Source of the DNA: Streptomyces sp. NA02950
GTDB lineage: Bacteria; Actinomycetota; Actinomycetes; Streptomycetales; Streptomycetaceae
Assembly (NCBI RefSeq): GCF_013364155.1
Contig: NZ_CP054916.1
Coordinates: 1,178,001 to 1,242,000 of the forward strand
DNA: 64,000 nt
Direction of reading: 5' to 3'
Shown here piece by piece: positions 7,578 to 15,980 of this stretch. Both the position numbers and the translations under genes were made by a program. Each line of letters opens with the position of its first letter. Positions within the stretch are counted from its first letter, which is position 1. Below the pieces are notes generated by a model. The model was not told the origin of the DNA. It made no database searches and worked only from the letters and a program-made list of their open reading frames with translations.

Positions 7578-8885
7578 TCACCCCTCGCGCAGGTCCCTGA
7601 CCCGGCGGATCTTGCCCACCGAGCGCTCCAGGGTCTCCGGATCGACGACCACCACCCCGGCCGTGATCCCCACCCCGTCCTTGATCCCCCGGGCGATCGT
7701 CGCCGCGGCGGCCTCGCGCTGCCCGACGGCGGCTCCGGGGCGGGCCTCGACACGGACCGTCATACGATCCATCCGGCCGGCCCGGGTCAACTCCACCTGG
7801 AAGTGCGGCGCGACCGCCGGAACCCGCAGTACGATCTCCTCGATCTGGCTCGGGAAGACATTCACCCCGCGCACGATGAGCATGTCGTCGCAGCGACCGG
7901 TGATCTTCTGGATACGGCGGAACGCGGGACGGGCGGTGCCGGGCAGCAGCCGGGTCAGATCCCGGGTGCGGTAGCGGATGACGGGCAGCGCCTCCTTGGT
8001 GAGCGTGGTGAAGGCGAGTTCACCCTCCTCGCCGTCGGGCATCACCGCGTCGGCGAACGGGTCCACGACCTCCGGGTAGAAGTGGTCCTCCCACACGTGC
8101 AGTCCGTCCTTGGTCTCCACGCACTCCTGCGCCACCCCGGGCCCGATCACCTCCGAGAGCCCGTATATGTCCACCGCGTGGATGTCCATGCGGTCCTCGA
8201 TCTCGCGGCGCATCTCCTCGGTCCACGGCTCGGCGCCGAAGACACCGACCTGGAGGGAGGTGGTCCGTGGATCGATGCCCTGGCGCTCGAACTCGTCGAG
8301 GAGCGTGAGCATGTAGGAGGGCGTGATCATGATGATCTCGGGCTTGAAGTCCTGGATGATCTGCACCTGACGCGCGGTCATACCACCGGAGGCGGGAATG
8401 ACGGTGCAGCCGAGCCGCTCGGCCCCGTAGTGGGCACCGAGACCGCCGGTGAACAGGCCGTAGCCGTAGGAGACATGGACCTTGTGGCCGGGGCGGCCGC
8501 CCGCCGCACGCAGCGAACGGGCCACCACGTCCGCCCACATCGACAGGTCGTTCCCGGTGTAGCCCACGACGGTGGGCCTGCCGGTGGTTCCGCTGGAGGC
8601 GTGGAGGCGCCGCACCTCGCTCCGGTCCACCGCGAACATCCCGAAGGGATAGGTGTCCCGCAGGTCGGCCTTGGTGGTGAAGGGGAACCGGGCCAGGTCC
8701 GCCAGGGTGCGGCAGTCCTCCGGGACCACTCCGGCCTCGCGGAACTTCTTGCGGTACAGCTCCACGTTGTCGTACGCGTGGCGCAAGGTGGCGCGCAGCC
8801 TGGTCAGCTGAAGGTCCATCATCTCGTCCCGGCTCATCCGCTCGGCGCGGTCCAGCAGTTCCGGGGGTGGTGGTGTGCCGGTCAC
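7578..8885 (-). CDS. paaK: Phenylacetate-CoA ligase
   Basis: A 435-aa adenylate-forming enzyme that makes phenylacetyl-CoA from phenylacetate, CoA and ATP, the entry step of aerobic phenylacetate breakdown. It shows the ATP loop SSGTTGRPTV, the central YGLSEVIGPGVAQEC motif and the YRTRDL hinge region, followed by the small C-terminal domain (MLIVRGVNVFPSQIEEIVL). The GTG start at 8885 overlaps the TGA of the thioesterase gene by four bases (GTGA), so the two are co-translated. The rest of the paa pathway (oxygenase subunits) is not in the window. Confidence 0.94.
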   Translation of the reverse strand: MTGTPPPPELLDRAERMSRDEMMDLQLTRLRATLRHAYDNVELYRKKFREAGVVPEDCRTLADLARFPFTTKADLRDTYPFGMFAVDRSEVRRLHASSGTTGRPTVVGYTGNDLSMWADVVARSLRAAGGRPGHKVHVSYGYGLFTGGLGAHYGAERLGCTVIPASGGMTARQVQIIQDFKPEIIMITPSYMLTLLDEFERQGIDPRTTSLQVGVFGAEPWTEEMRREIEDRMDIHAVDIYGLSEVIGPGVAQECVETKDGLHVWEDHFYPEVVDPFADAVMPDGEEGELAFTTLTKEALPVIRYRTRDLTRLLPGTARPAFRRIQKITGRCDDMLIVRGVNVFPSQIEEIVLRVPAVAPHFQVELTRAGRMDRMTVRVEARPGAAVGQREAAAATIARGIKDGVGITAGVVVVDPETLERSVGKIRRVRDLREG

Positions 8886-9319
8886 GACCCCTCCACCGGC
8901 TCGGCGGCACGGCGGGCGAGGGTGCGGCTGCGGCCGCGGAACTCCGCTATCACCTCGTCGCCGCGGCGTACGGTCACGTCGTAGACACCACTGCGTCCGT
9001 ACCGGGTCCGCTCCTCGGCGGTGGCCTCCAGCAGATCGCCCTCCCGGGCGGGGGCGACGAAGGTGATGTCGGCACCGGCGGCGAGGGTCACCGGTCCGCT
9101 GCTGTTGCACGCACAGGCGAACGCCGTGTCCGCGAGCAGGAAGACAAAGCCGCCGTGGGCGATCCCGTGTCCGTTCACCATCGAGGCCGTCACGGCCATC
9201 CGGAGCACCGCCGAGCCGTCCCCTGTCTTCAGCAGCTCGATGCCGAGGCCGCGTGACGCCTGGTCCGCGGCGAACATCTCCTCCGCCGGACCAGCGGCCG
9301 CGTTCATGGAGCCTGCCAC
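8882..9319 (-). CDS. paaI: PaaI-type hotdog acyl-CoA thioesterase
   Basis: A 145-aa single hotdog-fold thioesterase. The signature GHGIAHGGFVFLLADTAFA contains the HGG loop and the catalytic Asp of PaaI. PaaI hydrolyses dead-end ring-hydroxylated phenylacetyl-CoA, protecting the CoA pool. GTG 9319 is preceded by a GAGGGGTGG ribosome site; an ATG four codons later is the alternative. It is first in a two-gene operon with paaK, and an operator-like dyad lies about 24 bp upstream. Confidence 0.92.
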   Translation of the reverse strand: MAGSMNAAAGPAEEMFAADQASRGLGIELLKTGDGSAVLRMAVTASMVNGHGIAHGGFVFLLADTAFACACNSSGPVTLAAGADITFVAPAREGDLLEATAEERTRYGRSGVYDVTVRRGDEVIAEFRGRSRTLARRAAEPVEGS

Positions 9320-9342
9320 GTGTTTCCACCCCTCGGGTACCG

Positions 9343-9356
9343 ACCGAACATTCGGT
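9343..9356. promoter_or_regulatory. Operator-like dyad upstream of paaI-paaK
   Basis: ACCGAACATTCGGT has 6-bp arms around a 2-bp centre and lies just upstream of the paaI ribosome site. Actinobacterial paa operons are usually repressed by a TetR-type PaaR that releases DNA on phenylacetyl-CoA. No PaaR gene is adjacent here, so the regulator would act in trans. Confidence 0.6.
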
Positions 9357-9544
9357 TTACGTCAGAGTGCCGTCCAGTAATCCAGCATCCGCCCTGGCTG
9401 TCAAGGGTTCGCACACCGTGCCACTCCCTTGTGCGCAGGTGGCCGGACGGGCGCCGCCCAGGGGTGAACAATCCGCCCCGGACGTCCGTATCCGTGGGTG
9501 TCCTACACGCAGCCGCCATCCGGACACGCCACGAGAGGGCCCCC

Positions 9545-10054
9545 ATGGACGCTTCTCCCCACCCCGTCCCCACCGCCGGGCGCACCCCGCCCCGCCGCGG
9601 TCCGCGGCTAGCCCCGGCGGTGGCGGCGGTGTGCGGACTGCTCACGGTCGCGGGCTGCGGAGGCGGCGGTACGGGGGACGCCACGGCGGAGACCGGACGG
9701 AGTGGCACCGACCGGCCGAGCGCCGGCGCGAAGCCCACGCCCAGACCGGCGACAGTGGAGCAACTGGCCTCGGCAGTCGGCTGCAAGCCCCGCTTCACCG
9801 TGGATGTCGACGACTACCGCCAGGCGGTGTGCACCACCTCCCGGGGCAAGTTCCTCCTCCTGGACTTCGCCAGGGCCAAGGGGCAGCGCGACTGGCTGGA
9901 GACGGCGCGGATGTACGGCGGGGTGTATCTGATCGGCAATCGCTGGGTGCTGTCGGCGTCCCCGCGCAAGAACATGGACGAGCTGCGCAAACAGTTCGGC
10001 GGCACCATCGAGGACACCACCTCCTCGCATGGCGAGACCCCCCGGGAGCGCTGA
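9545..10054 (+). CDS. Small lipoprotein, paralogue of the lipoprotein at 24431-24961
   Basis: A 169-aa secreted lipoprotein. It has a basic N-terminus, a hydrophobic stretch and a lipobox ending VAGC. The mature domain starts after a Thr/Pro linker (near residue 60) and contains two Cys residues (GCKPRF and AVCTTS) that could form a disulfide, followed by YGGVYLIGNRW and a helical end. The same arrangement (GCKAKV, GSCTSG, YGGTYLVGKRW) occurs in the lipoprotein at 24431, so they are paralogues. It ends in SSHGE rather than the long His/Ser/Gly tail of the other copy. Function unknown. Confidence 0.8.
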   Translation: MDASPHPVPTAGRTPPRRGPRLAPAVAAVCGLLTVAGCGGGGTGDATAETGRSGTDRPSAGAKPTPRPATVEQLASAVGCKPRFTVDVDDYRQAVCTTSRGKFLLLDFARAKGQRDWLETARMYGGVYLIGNRWVLSASPRKNMDELRKQFGGTIEDTTSSHGETPRER

Positions 10055-10072
10055 ATCGCCCGGTGGCGCCGC

Positions 10073-11539
10073 TCAGCCTGCGGCGGCCCACAGATGGTGG
10101 GTGGCGTACGAGCGCCAGGGCCGCCACCCCTCGGCCACCTCCGGCGCTACGGATGCTCCGGATATCCCGGATATCCCGGATATCCCGGATGCAAGGAGCA
10201 GCACATCGGGATCGCCCAGCGCGCGCATCCGGATGTATCCGGCGGTCCGTGGCCCGATGCCGTCGAGGTTGAGCAGTTCCTTCTCCGCCTGGTCCCGGTC
10301 GGCCCCGGCATCCAGCGGCACGATGCCGTCGGCGAGCGCGGCGGTCAGCGCACGCAGCGCGGTACGCCGCGGCCCGGGCAGCTCCAGCCGGTCCAGCGAG
10401 TCCCCGGCCAGGGTGTCGGCGTCGGGGAAGAGATGGGTGAGGCTGCCGCTCGGGGTCGTCAGCGGCTGACCGTACGCGCTGACCAGTGCGGCGCCCCGGG
10501 CCCGCGCCTCGTCGGGCGGAAGCCGCCTGCCGAGGACGGCGCGGACGGCCAGTTCCTGCGGATCGGCGGCGCCCGGGGAGCGCAGCCCCGGCCGCGCGGC
10601 CACCAGGGGCGCCAGCAGCGGGTCGGCACCGAGGTGTTCGGCGACCGCGTACGGATCGGCGTCGAGGTCGAACAGCCGCCGCATCCGCTGGGTGGCGGTG
10701 GTCAGATCGCGCGGTTCGCCCAGGCACAGCCGGCATTCCAGCCAGCCGCCCGCGCCGAGCCGCTCGTCGACCTCGGCGACGCCGTGGCCGTGCGGCAGCC
10801 GCAGGGTGCGCCGGTAGGTGCGCGCTCCGCGCTCGCCGACCATCTCCTCCACACCGGGGACGGTGTGGAGGGCGAGCTGGTCGAACAGCTCCGCCGCGGC
10901 GTACGGTCCGCGATAGGCCAGTCGCAGCGGCACCCCGCCGTAGAACGAACGCGGAGCGACCGGACCGAAGCGCGAGGAGCGGCCGGGCCGGGCGTCGCGC
11001 AGCCCGGTCGGCGTGCTGGCGTAGATCTCCTTGATGGTGTCGTTGAACTGCCGCACGCTGGAGAATCCGGCGGCGAACGCGACCTCCGTGGCCTGCATCC
11101 CGGTGGTCTGGAGGAGGATACGGGCGGTGTGGGCGCGCTGGGCGCGGGCGAGTGCGATGGGTCCGGCGCCCAGTTCGGCGTTGAGCTGCCGCTGCACCTG
11201 GCGCGGGCTGTAGCCCAGCCGTCGTGCCAGCCCCGCCACGCCCTCGCGGTCCACCACCCCGTCCCCGATCATCCGCATGGCACGGCCGACCACATCGGCG
11301 CGGGTGTTCCACGCGGCCGAGCCGGGCACGGCGTCGGGACGGCAGCGGCGGCACGCCCGGAAGCCCCCGCCCTGGGCGGCCGCGGCCGTGGGGAAGAACC
11401 GCACGTTCTTCCGCCGGGGTGTGGTCGCCGGACAGCTCGGACGGCAGTAGATACCGGTCGTGGCCACGGCGAAGAAGAACTCACCGTCGAACCGCGCGTC
11501 CCGGCCACGCACCGCCTCGTACCTGCCGTCATCCGTCAT
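10073..11539 (-). CDS. Ada-type regulator fused to AlkA-like DNA glycosylase, catalytic loop replaced
   Basis: A 488-aa protein, start ATG 11539. In order: an Ada methyl-acceptor zinc domain with four Cys (GIYCRPSCPA and ACRRCRPD), an AraC-type helix-turn-helix (GVAGLARRLGYSPRQVQRQL, then FAAGFSSVRQFNDTIKEIY), an AlkA N-terminal domain, and an HhH-GPD glycosylase domain (LNLDGIGPRTAGYIRMRAL). In AlkA the next segment supplies the catalytic Asp. Here it reads GDPDVLLLASGISGISGISG and has no Asp, the result of a 9-bp repeat at 10160-10186. Alkylation sensing and gene activation may persist, but base excision is probably lost. It is convergent with the lipoprotein gene, 18 bp apart. Confidence 0.88.
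   Translation of the reverse strand: MTDDGRYEAVRGRDARFDGEFFFAVATTGIYCRPSCPATTPRRKNVRFFPTAAAAQGGGFRACRRCRPDAVPGSAAWNTRADVVGRAMRMIGDGVVDREGVAGLARRLGYSPRQVQRQLNAELGAGPIALARAQRAHTARILLQTTGMQATEVAFAAGFSSVRQFNDTIKEIYASTPTGLRDARPGRSSRFGPVAPRSFYGGVPLRLAYRGPYAAAELFDQLALHTVPGVEEMVGERGARTYRRTLRLPHGHGVAEVDERLGAGGWLECRLCLGEPRDLTTATQRMRRLFDLDADPYAVAEHLGADPLLAPLVAARPGLRSPGAADPQELAVRAVLGRRLPPDEARARGAALVSAYGQPLTTPSGSLTHLFPDADTLAGDSLDRLELPGPRRTALRALTAALADGIVPLDAGADRDQAEKELLNLDGIGPRTAGYIRMRALGDPDVLLLASGISGISGISGASVAPEVAEGWRPWRSYATHHLWAAAG
10160..10186. repeat. Three perfect 9-bp tandem repeats inside the glycosylase gene
   Basis: GGATATCCC occurs three times in a row, flanked by degenerate copies (GGATGCTCC before, GGATGCAAG after). 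On the coding strand it encodes repeated Gly-Ile-Ser and stays in frame. It occupies the place of the catalytic-Asp loop of the AlkA domain. Confidence 0.9.
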
Positions 11540-11626
11540 CACGGTGTCCACTGTGCCCCTGCCCGGGCCGTGGCACCGGCGGAAAACGGACATGGCGTTC
11601 GCCGCTCCCCCGCCCGCTTCCGCGGG

Positions 11627-11830
11627 TCAGGACCGTTCGGACAGCCGGGCGGCCCGCTCCTCCCGCTCGCGCTGTCTGCGCAGGCCCTTACGGAGCATCA
11701 GCAGCAGCACCGTCACCATCAGGGTGAAGAAGACGAGCGCACCCGCTGTTTCCGCTCCGAGACGGCCCCGCCCGGTGCGCCCCCGGCCATGCGGTGCTCC
11801 TCCCGGTTGTGCACCGCCCCGCGGCCGCAT
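11627..11830 (-). CDS. Small single-span membrane protein
   Basis: A possible 67-aa protein with one strong hydrophobic segment (AGALVFFTLMVTVLLLML) followed by a highly charged Arg/Glu tail. It starts 45 bp after the stop of the ECF sigma gene on the same strand, so it may be co-transcribed. Membrane anti-sigma factors often sit here, but this one is too short and lacks a zinc-finger motif. A GGAGGT sequence lies about 12 bases before the first start. Existence is plausible, function unknown. Confidence 0.5.
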   Translation of the reverse strand: MRPRGGAQPGGAPHGRGRTGRGRLGAETAGALVFFTLMVTVLLLMLRKGLRRQREREERAARLSERS

Positions 11831-11875
11831 CTGCGCGGCACAGGCTACCTCCGTATCGAACGGGGAGACACCAGG

Positions 11876-12448
11876 TCAGGGGGTGGTGACACCGCGGGCG
11901 GCCAGGGCGCCGCGAAGTGCCCGCATCGCGTAGTACGTCCGCGACTTGACGGTTCCGGAAGGCACTCCGATGGCCCGCGCGGTCTGCCGGACGGTGTGGC
12001 CGAGGTAGTACAGATGCAGCAGCACCTCTCTTTGGTAGGGGGCGAGATCCGCCATGGCCTCCGTCACCACCTGGGCGGTGAGGGTCCGGTCGACGATGTC
12101 CGGCGCCACCATCGAGGCCGGATCCGCTTCCCCGCTCTCCGGAGGACGTGCCGCCTGGGCGCGGTGGCCGTCGATCACCAGCCGCCGGACGACGGTGAAC
12201 AGCCAGGGGCGGGCCGCACCGTCCTCGGGTTCGACGGTGCCGGCGTGCCGCCAGGCGCGGATCGCCGCCTCCTGCACGATGTCCTCGGCACGGTGCCAGT
12301 CCCCGTCGAGCAGCCGCACCGCGAAGCGCAGCAGTACGGAGCCGTGCCGTTCGTAGAGAAGGCGCAGAAAGTTCTCGGCCTGTTCGCTCTGTGCGTCCCG
12401 TTCCTCCGGTGCCGCCCCGATCGCCACACCTGATGCGCTGATGTACAT
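11876..12448 (-). CDS. ECF-family RNA polymerase sigma factor
   Basis: A 190-aa ECF sigma factor. Region 2 spans about residues 30-95 (LYERHGSVLLRFAVRLL, HRAEDIVQEAAIRAWRH, RPWLFTVVRRLVIDGHR) and region 4 about 130-180 (LAPYQREVLLHLYYLGHTVR, then GVPSGTVKSRTYYAMRALR). The resemblance is to the SigL/SigM-like groups of actinobacteria. No zinc-binding anti-sigma gene follows; the next gene is a small membrane protein. It is divergent from the AfsR-like regulator, with a shared 222-bp promoter region. Confidence 0.9.
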   Translation of the reverse strand: MYISASGVAIGAAPEERDAQSEQAENFLRLLYERHGSVLLRFAVRLLDGDWHRAEDIVQEAAIRAWRHAGTVEPEDGAARPWLFTVVRRLVIDGHRAQAARPPESGEADPASMVAPDIVDRTLTAQVVTEAMADLAPYQREVLLHLYYLGHTVRQTARAIGVPSGTVKSRTYYAMRALRGALAARGVTTP

Positions 12449-12670
12449 CGTCCGGTTTCCCCCCGGGCTGCCGGTCGCCCCGGTGCCGCGCGGATATGAG
12501 GTCGGTTGCGGACACCAGGGGCGCCGGACGCGGTCTGTGTCAGTGCCCGGAGCGTAGGTCGGCCCCGATACCGATTCCGTGCCGAAACACTGACGGCCAC
12601 CGGCGGCGCAGTGGCGCGGACGGCTGGAAGGGCGCTGCCCACGGACACCGCTCGACTACACTCCGCACTT

Positions 12671-15652
12671 GTGCGATTTACGGTGTTAGGCCCGGTCAGG
12701 GCATGGCGAGGCGCCGACGAACTGGAACTGGGCCCGCCCAAACAGCGCGCTCTGCTGGCGCTGTTGCTGGTGCGGGCGGGGCAGCCGGTGGCGCTCGGCG
12801 AGATCGTCGATGTGCTGTGGGCCCAGGATCCGCCGAGCAGCGCGGTGAATGTGGTGCAGCGCCATGTGGGCGCCGTGCGCCGGATGCTGGAGCCGGGCCT
12901 CCCGGCCAAGGCCGCGGGCAGCCGCCTGGTGCGCAGTTCGGGCGGATACCGGCTGAACACCGAGACGGACACGCTGGATCTGGTGGAGTTCCGTGAGCTG
13001 AGCGAACAGGCCCGCCGCTCCGCCGAGATGGACGCACCGGACGAGGCCGTGGAGCTGTTCGTCCGCGCCCTCGCCCCGTGGCAGGGGCCGACCGCCACCG
13101 GGATACCCCCGGACATACAGACGCACCCGGTGTTCTCCGCCGTCGACCGCGAACTGCTCACCGCGTCGAAGGACGCCGCGCGGGCGGCCCTGGACTCCAC
13201 CGTCCCCGAGCGGCTGCTGACCACCCTCCAGCGGTTCGCCGCCCACCATCCGCTGGACGAGACCTTGCAGGCCAGGCTGATCCTGGTGCTGGCCGCCACC
13301 GGCCGCCGGGCCGAGGCGCTGGAGCTGTACAGCACGGTGGGGGCGCGGCTGGACGAGCAGTTGGGGGTCGAGCCCGGCCCGGAGCTGCGCGCCGCGCGCC
13401 GTCGGGTGCTCCCCCGGCCCGCGCCGATCCCGGCCGATGCCACACCGAAGGCGCGGACCGGTGGCGGGGCCCGGCCGACCGGGAGTTCCGCCGGTGGCTC
13501 CCCGCTGGGCGCGGAGCCCGCCCACGGTCCGCCGTCACCGGTTCCCGCGGCTCCCCCGCAGCCGCGGGAACCGGAGCCACCGGCTGTCCGGCCCGCACAG
13601 CTTCCGCCCGATCTGCCTGCCTTCAGTGGCAGACGTACCGAACTGGCCCACACCGCCGCCCTGTTGCCCGAGGACCCCGACGCCGGACCACCCGCCCCGG
13701 TGGTGATCAGCGCGATCGACGGCATGGCGGGCATCGGCAAGACCACCCTGGCCGTGCACTGGGCCCATCGGATCGCGCACCGCTTCCCCGACGGTCAGCT
13801 CTACGCCAATCTGCGCGGTTTCGACCCGACCGGTTCGGTGATGCCACCGGACGAGGCGCTGCGCGCGTTCCTCCATGCCCTCGGTGTTCCGCCGAGCCGG
13901 GTCCCGGCCGGGCTGGACGCACAGACCGCCCTGTACCGCAGTCTGCTGGCAGGGCGACGGGTGCTGATCCTGCTGGACAACGTGGTGGATTCACAGCACG
14001 TCCGGCCGCTGCTGCCGGGGGCGCCCGGCTGTCTGGTCATCGTCACCAGCCGCAATCAGCTCCACGGTCTGATCGCCGCCGACGGGGCCAGGCCGCTGAC
14101 CCTGGGTCCGCTGTCCACGGCCGAATCCCGGGAGACACTGGTCGCCCGGCTCGGTGCGGACCGGGTGGCCGCGGAGCCGGAGGCCGTGGCCACCATTATC
14201 AGGCTGTGCGGCCGGCTGCCGCTGGCCCTGGCCGTGGTGGCGGCTCGTGCCGCCACCCGCCCCGCCTTTCCCCTTTCTTCTGTCGCCGCGGAACTGCGGG
14301 AGAGCCAGGGGAATCTGGACGCGTTCGCGGGCGGTGATCCGAGCACCGATCCCCGTACCGTCTTCTCCTGGTCCTACCGCGCCCTGCATCCGGAGGCCGC
14401 CCGGCTGTTCCGGCTGCTCGCCCTGCATCCGGGGCCGGAGATCTCCACCGCGGCCGCGGCGAGCCTGGCCGGTCTTCCGATCCGCAGGACGCGGGCGCTG
14501 CTGGCCGGACTGACCCGCGCCCACCTGCTGTTCGAGCACGCACCGGGCCGCTACTCCTTCCACGATCTGCTGCACGCCTACGCCGTGGAACTCGCCCACG
14601 ACCACGACCCGGACGGGATCCGCCGGGACGCCGGCCACCGTATGTACGACCACTATCTGCACACGGCCCGCACCGCGGCCACCCTGCTCGCCCCGCGGAG
14701 TGTCGAGCGCATCCCCTTATCAAGGGTCCGCTCCGACGCGGCACCGGAACAGCTCAACAGCCAGGAGCGCGCCGAGTCCTGGCTCGCCACCGAGCGGCCG
14801 GTCCTGCTGGCGGCCGTCGGCCACGCCGCCCGCACCGGATTCCCCGGACACGCCTGGCGGTTGGCCGTGACGCTCGAGCTCTTCCTCGACCGGCGCGGAC
14901 ACTGGCAGGAGCAGGCCGCCATCCAGCACACCGCGCTGGAGTCGGCCCGCGCACTGTCCGATCGGCTCGGCGAGGCCCATGCCCACCGCACCCTCGGCTT
15001 CGCCCGCGGCCGGCTCGGCCGGTACGGGGAGGCGGAACGCCATCTGGAACGCGCCCTGGAGCTGTTCGCCGCGGTCGGGGAGTTCGACGGTCATGCCCGG
15101 AGCCACCGTTCCCTCGCCTTTCTCGCCAACTGCCAGGGCTTTCACCAGCGGGCGCTGGCCCACTACCGGCCCGCGCTCGCGCACTACCGGTCCTCCGGCA
15201 ACCTCAGCGGCCAGGCCAGCGTGCTCAACGAGACCGGCTGGACCCATATCCTGCTGGGCGAGTACGAACACGCCCTCGCCCAGTGCCATCAGGCGGTCGA
15301 ACTGCACCGGACCATCGGTGACGCCAATGGTGAAGGCGCCGCGCTGGACAGTCTCGGCTACGCCTGCCACCACCTCGGCCGCTACGAACACGCCCTCAGC
15401 TGTTACCGGCAGGCCCTCGCCGTCTACCGCGAGATCAGCGACCGGTATCTGGAAGCCGACACGCTGACACATATAGGGGACAGCCAGTACGCCCTGGGCG
15501 AGCGGGAGTCCGCCCTGGACACCTGGCGACAGGCTCTGGCCGTCCTCGAGAAGCTCAACCATCCGGACGCGCGGCCCCTCGGCGAGAAGCTGCGGCGCCA
15601 TCAGTCATCACCGGTTCCGGACCCGGAACCCGCTGTCGGCCCGGGGGGCTGA
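12671..15652 (+). CDS. AfsR-type SARP regulator (winged helix - BTAD - NB-ARC - TPR) with two TTA codons
   Basis: A 993-aa pleiotropic regulator, the same architecture and size class as AfsR. It has an OmpR-like winged helix (residues 1-95), a BTAD helical domain (about 100-245), a Pro/Ala linker, an NB-ARC ATPase with Walker A GMAGIGKTT (about residue 353), Walker B VLILLDN and GRLPLALAV, then at least five TPRs (760-975). Such proteins bind direct repeats at antibiotic-pathway promoters. GTG 12671 begins at the conserved VRFTVLGPVRAW. Codon 6 (12686-12688) and codon 683 (14717-14719) are TTA, so translation should need the bldA leucyl-tRNA, tying it to development. The target cluster is not in the window. 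Confidence 0.93.
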   Translation: MRFTVLGPVRAWRGADELELGPPKQRALLALLLVRAGQPVALGEIVDVLWAQDPPSSAVNVVQRHVGAVRRMLEPGLPAKAAGSRLVRSSGGYRLNTETDTLDLVEFRELSEQARRSAEMDAPDEAVELFVRALAPWQGPTATGIPPDIQTHPVFSAVDRELLTASKDAARAALDSTVPERLLTTLQRFAAHHPLDETLQARLILVLAATGRRAEALELYSTVGARLDEQLGVEPGPELRAARRRVLPRPAPIPADATPKARTGGGARPTGSSAGGSPLGAEPAHGPPSPVPAAPPQPREPEPPAVRPAQLPPDLPAFSGRRTELAHTAALLPEDPDAGPPAPVVISAIDGMAGIGKTTLAVHWAHRIAHRFPDGQLYANLRGFDPTGSVMPPDEALRAFLHALGVPPSRVPAGLDAQTALYRSLLAGRRVLILLDNVVDSQHVRPLLPGAPGCLVIVTSRNQLHGLIAADGARPLTLGPLSTAESRETLVARLGADRVAAEPEAVATIIRLCGRLPLALAVVAARAATRPAFPLSSVAAELRESQGNLDAFAGGDPSTDPRTVFSWSYRALHPEAARLFRLLALHPGPEISTAAAASLAGLPIRRTRALLAGLTRAHLLFEHAPGRYSFHDLLHAYAVELAHDHDPDGIRRDAGHRMYDHYLHTARTAATLLAPRSVERIPLSRVRSDAAPEQLNSQERAESWLATERPVLLAAVGHAARTGFPGHAWRLAVTLELFLDRRGHWQEQAAIQHTALESARALSDRLGEAHAHRTLGFARGRLGRYGEAERHLERALELFAAVGEFDGHARSHRSLAFLANCQGFHQRALAHYRPALAHYRSSGNLSGQASVLNETGWTHILLGEYEHALAQCHQAVELHRTIGDANGEGAALDSLGYACHHLGRYEHALSCYRQALAVYREISDRYLEADTLTHIGDSQYALGERESALDTWRQALAVLEKLNHPDARPLGEKLRRHQSSPVPDPEPAVGPGG

Positions 15653-15658
15653 CAGCGG
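15630..15658 (+). terminator. Hairpin overlapping the AfsR-like stop codon
   Basis: CCGCTGTC (15630-15637) pairs with GACAGCGG (15651-15658), with further GC pairing inside the loop. Position at the end of the gene suggests an intrinsic terminator without T-tract. Confidence 0.55.
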
Positions 15659-15980
15659 CGGACGAGTCCGGCGGGCCGGGGCGGAGCGGGCCCCGACCTG
15701 TGGCGGTAACGGTTCGGAGATCCATGCCGCTGTTCGCATCACAGATGCCCTTCGAACGGGGACGCGTTCTCCCTGTCGTACGGACGGCACCGGAGATGTG
15801 CTCAACGCGGAGGAGAAAAACTTCTGGCCGCCGCCGCGGAGGTGGCGGCCGAAGCGGGCCGCGCAGGGTACCAGCCAGTAACGACCGTTGTCCCGGCTTT
15901 ATTCGTTAGTGATGAGGTCTCCACGTCCGGGCCACACCAGGTACTAGCGTCCGGTGTCACTCCGAAGCAAGGAGGGCGCT
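15653..15980. other. Non-coding gap, promoter region of the DUF4142 operon
   Basis: Contains the right arm of the hairpin at 15630-15658, then GC-rich sequence and a less GC-rich stretch at about 15870-15920 that probably holds the promoter of the following operon. I could not assign convincing -35/-10 boxes and see no coding potential. Confidence 0.5.
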
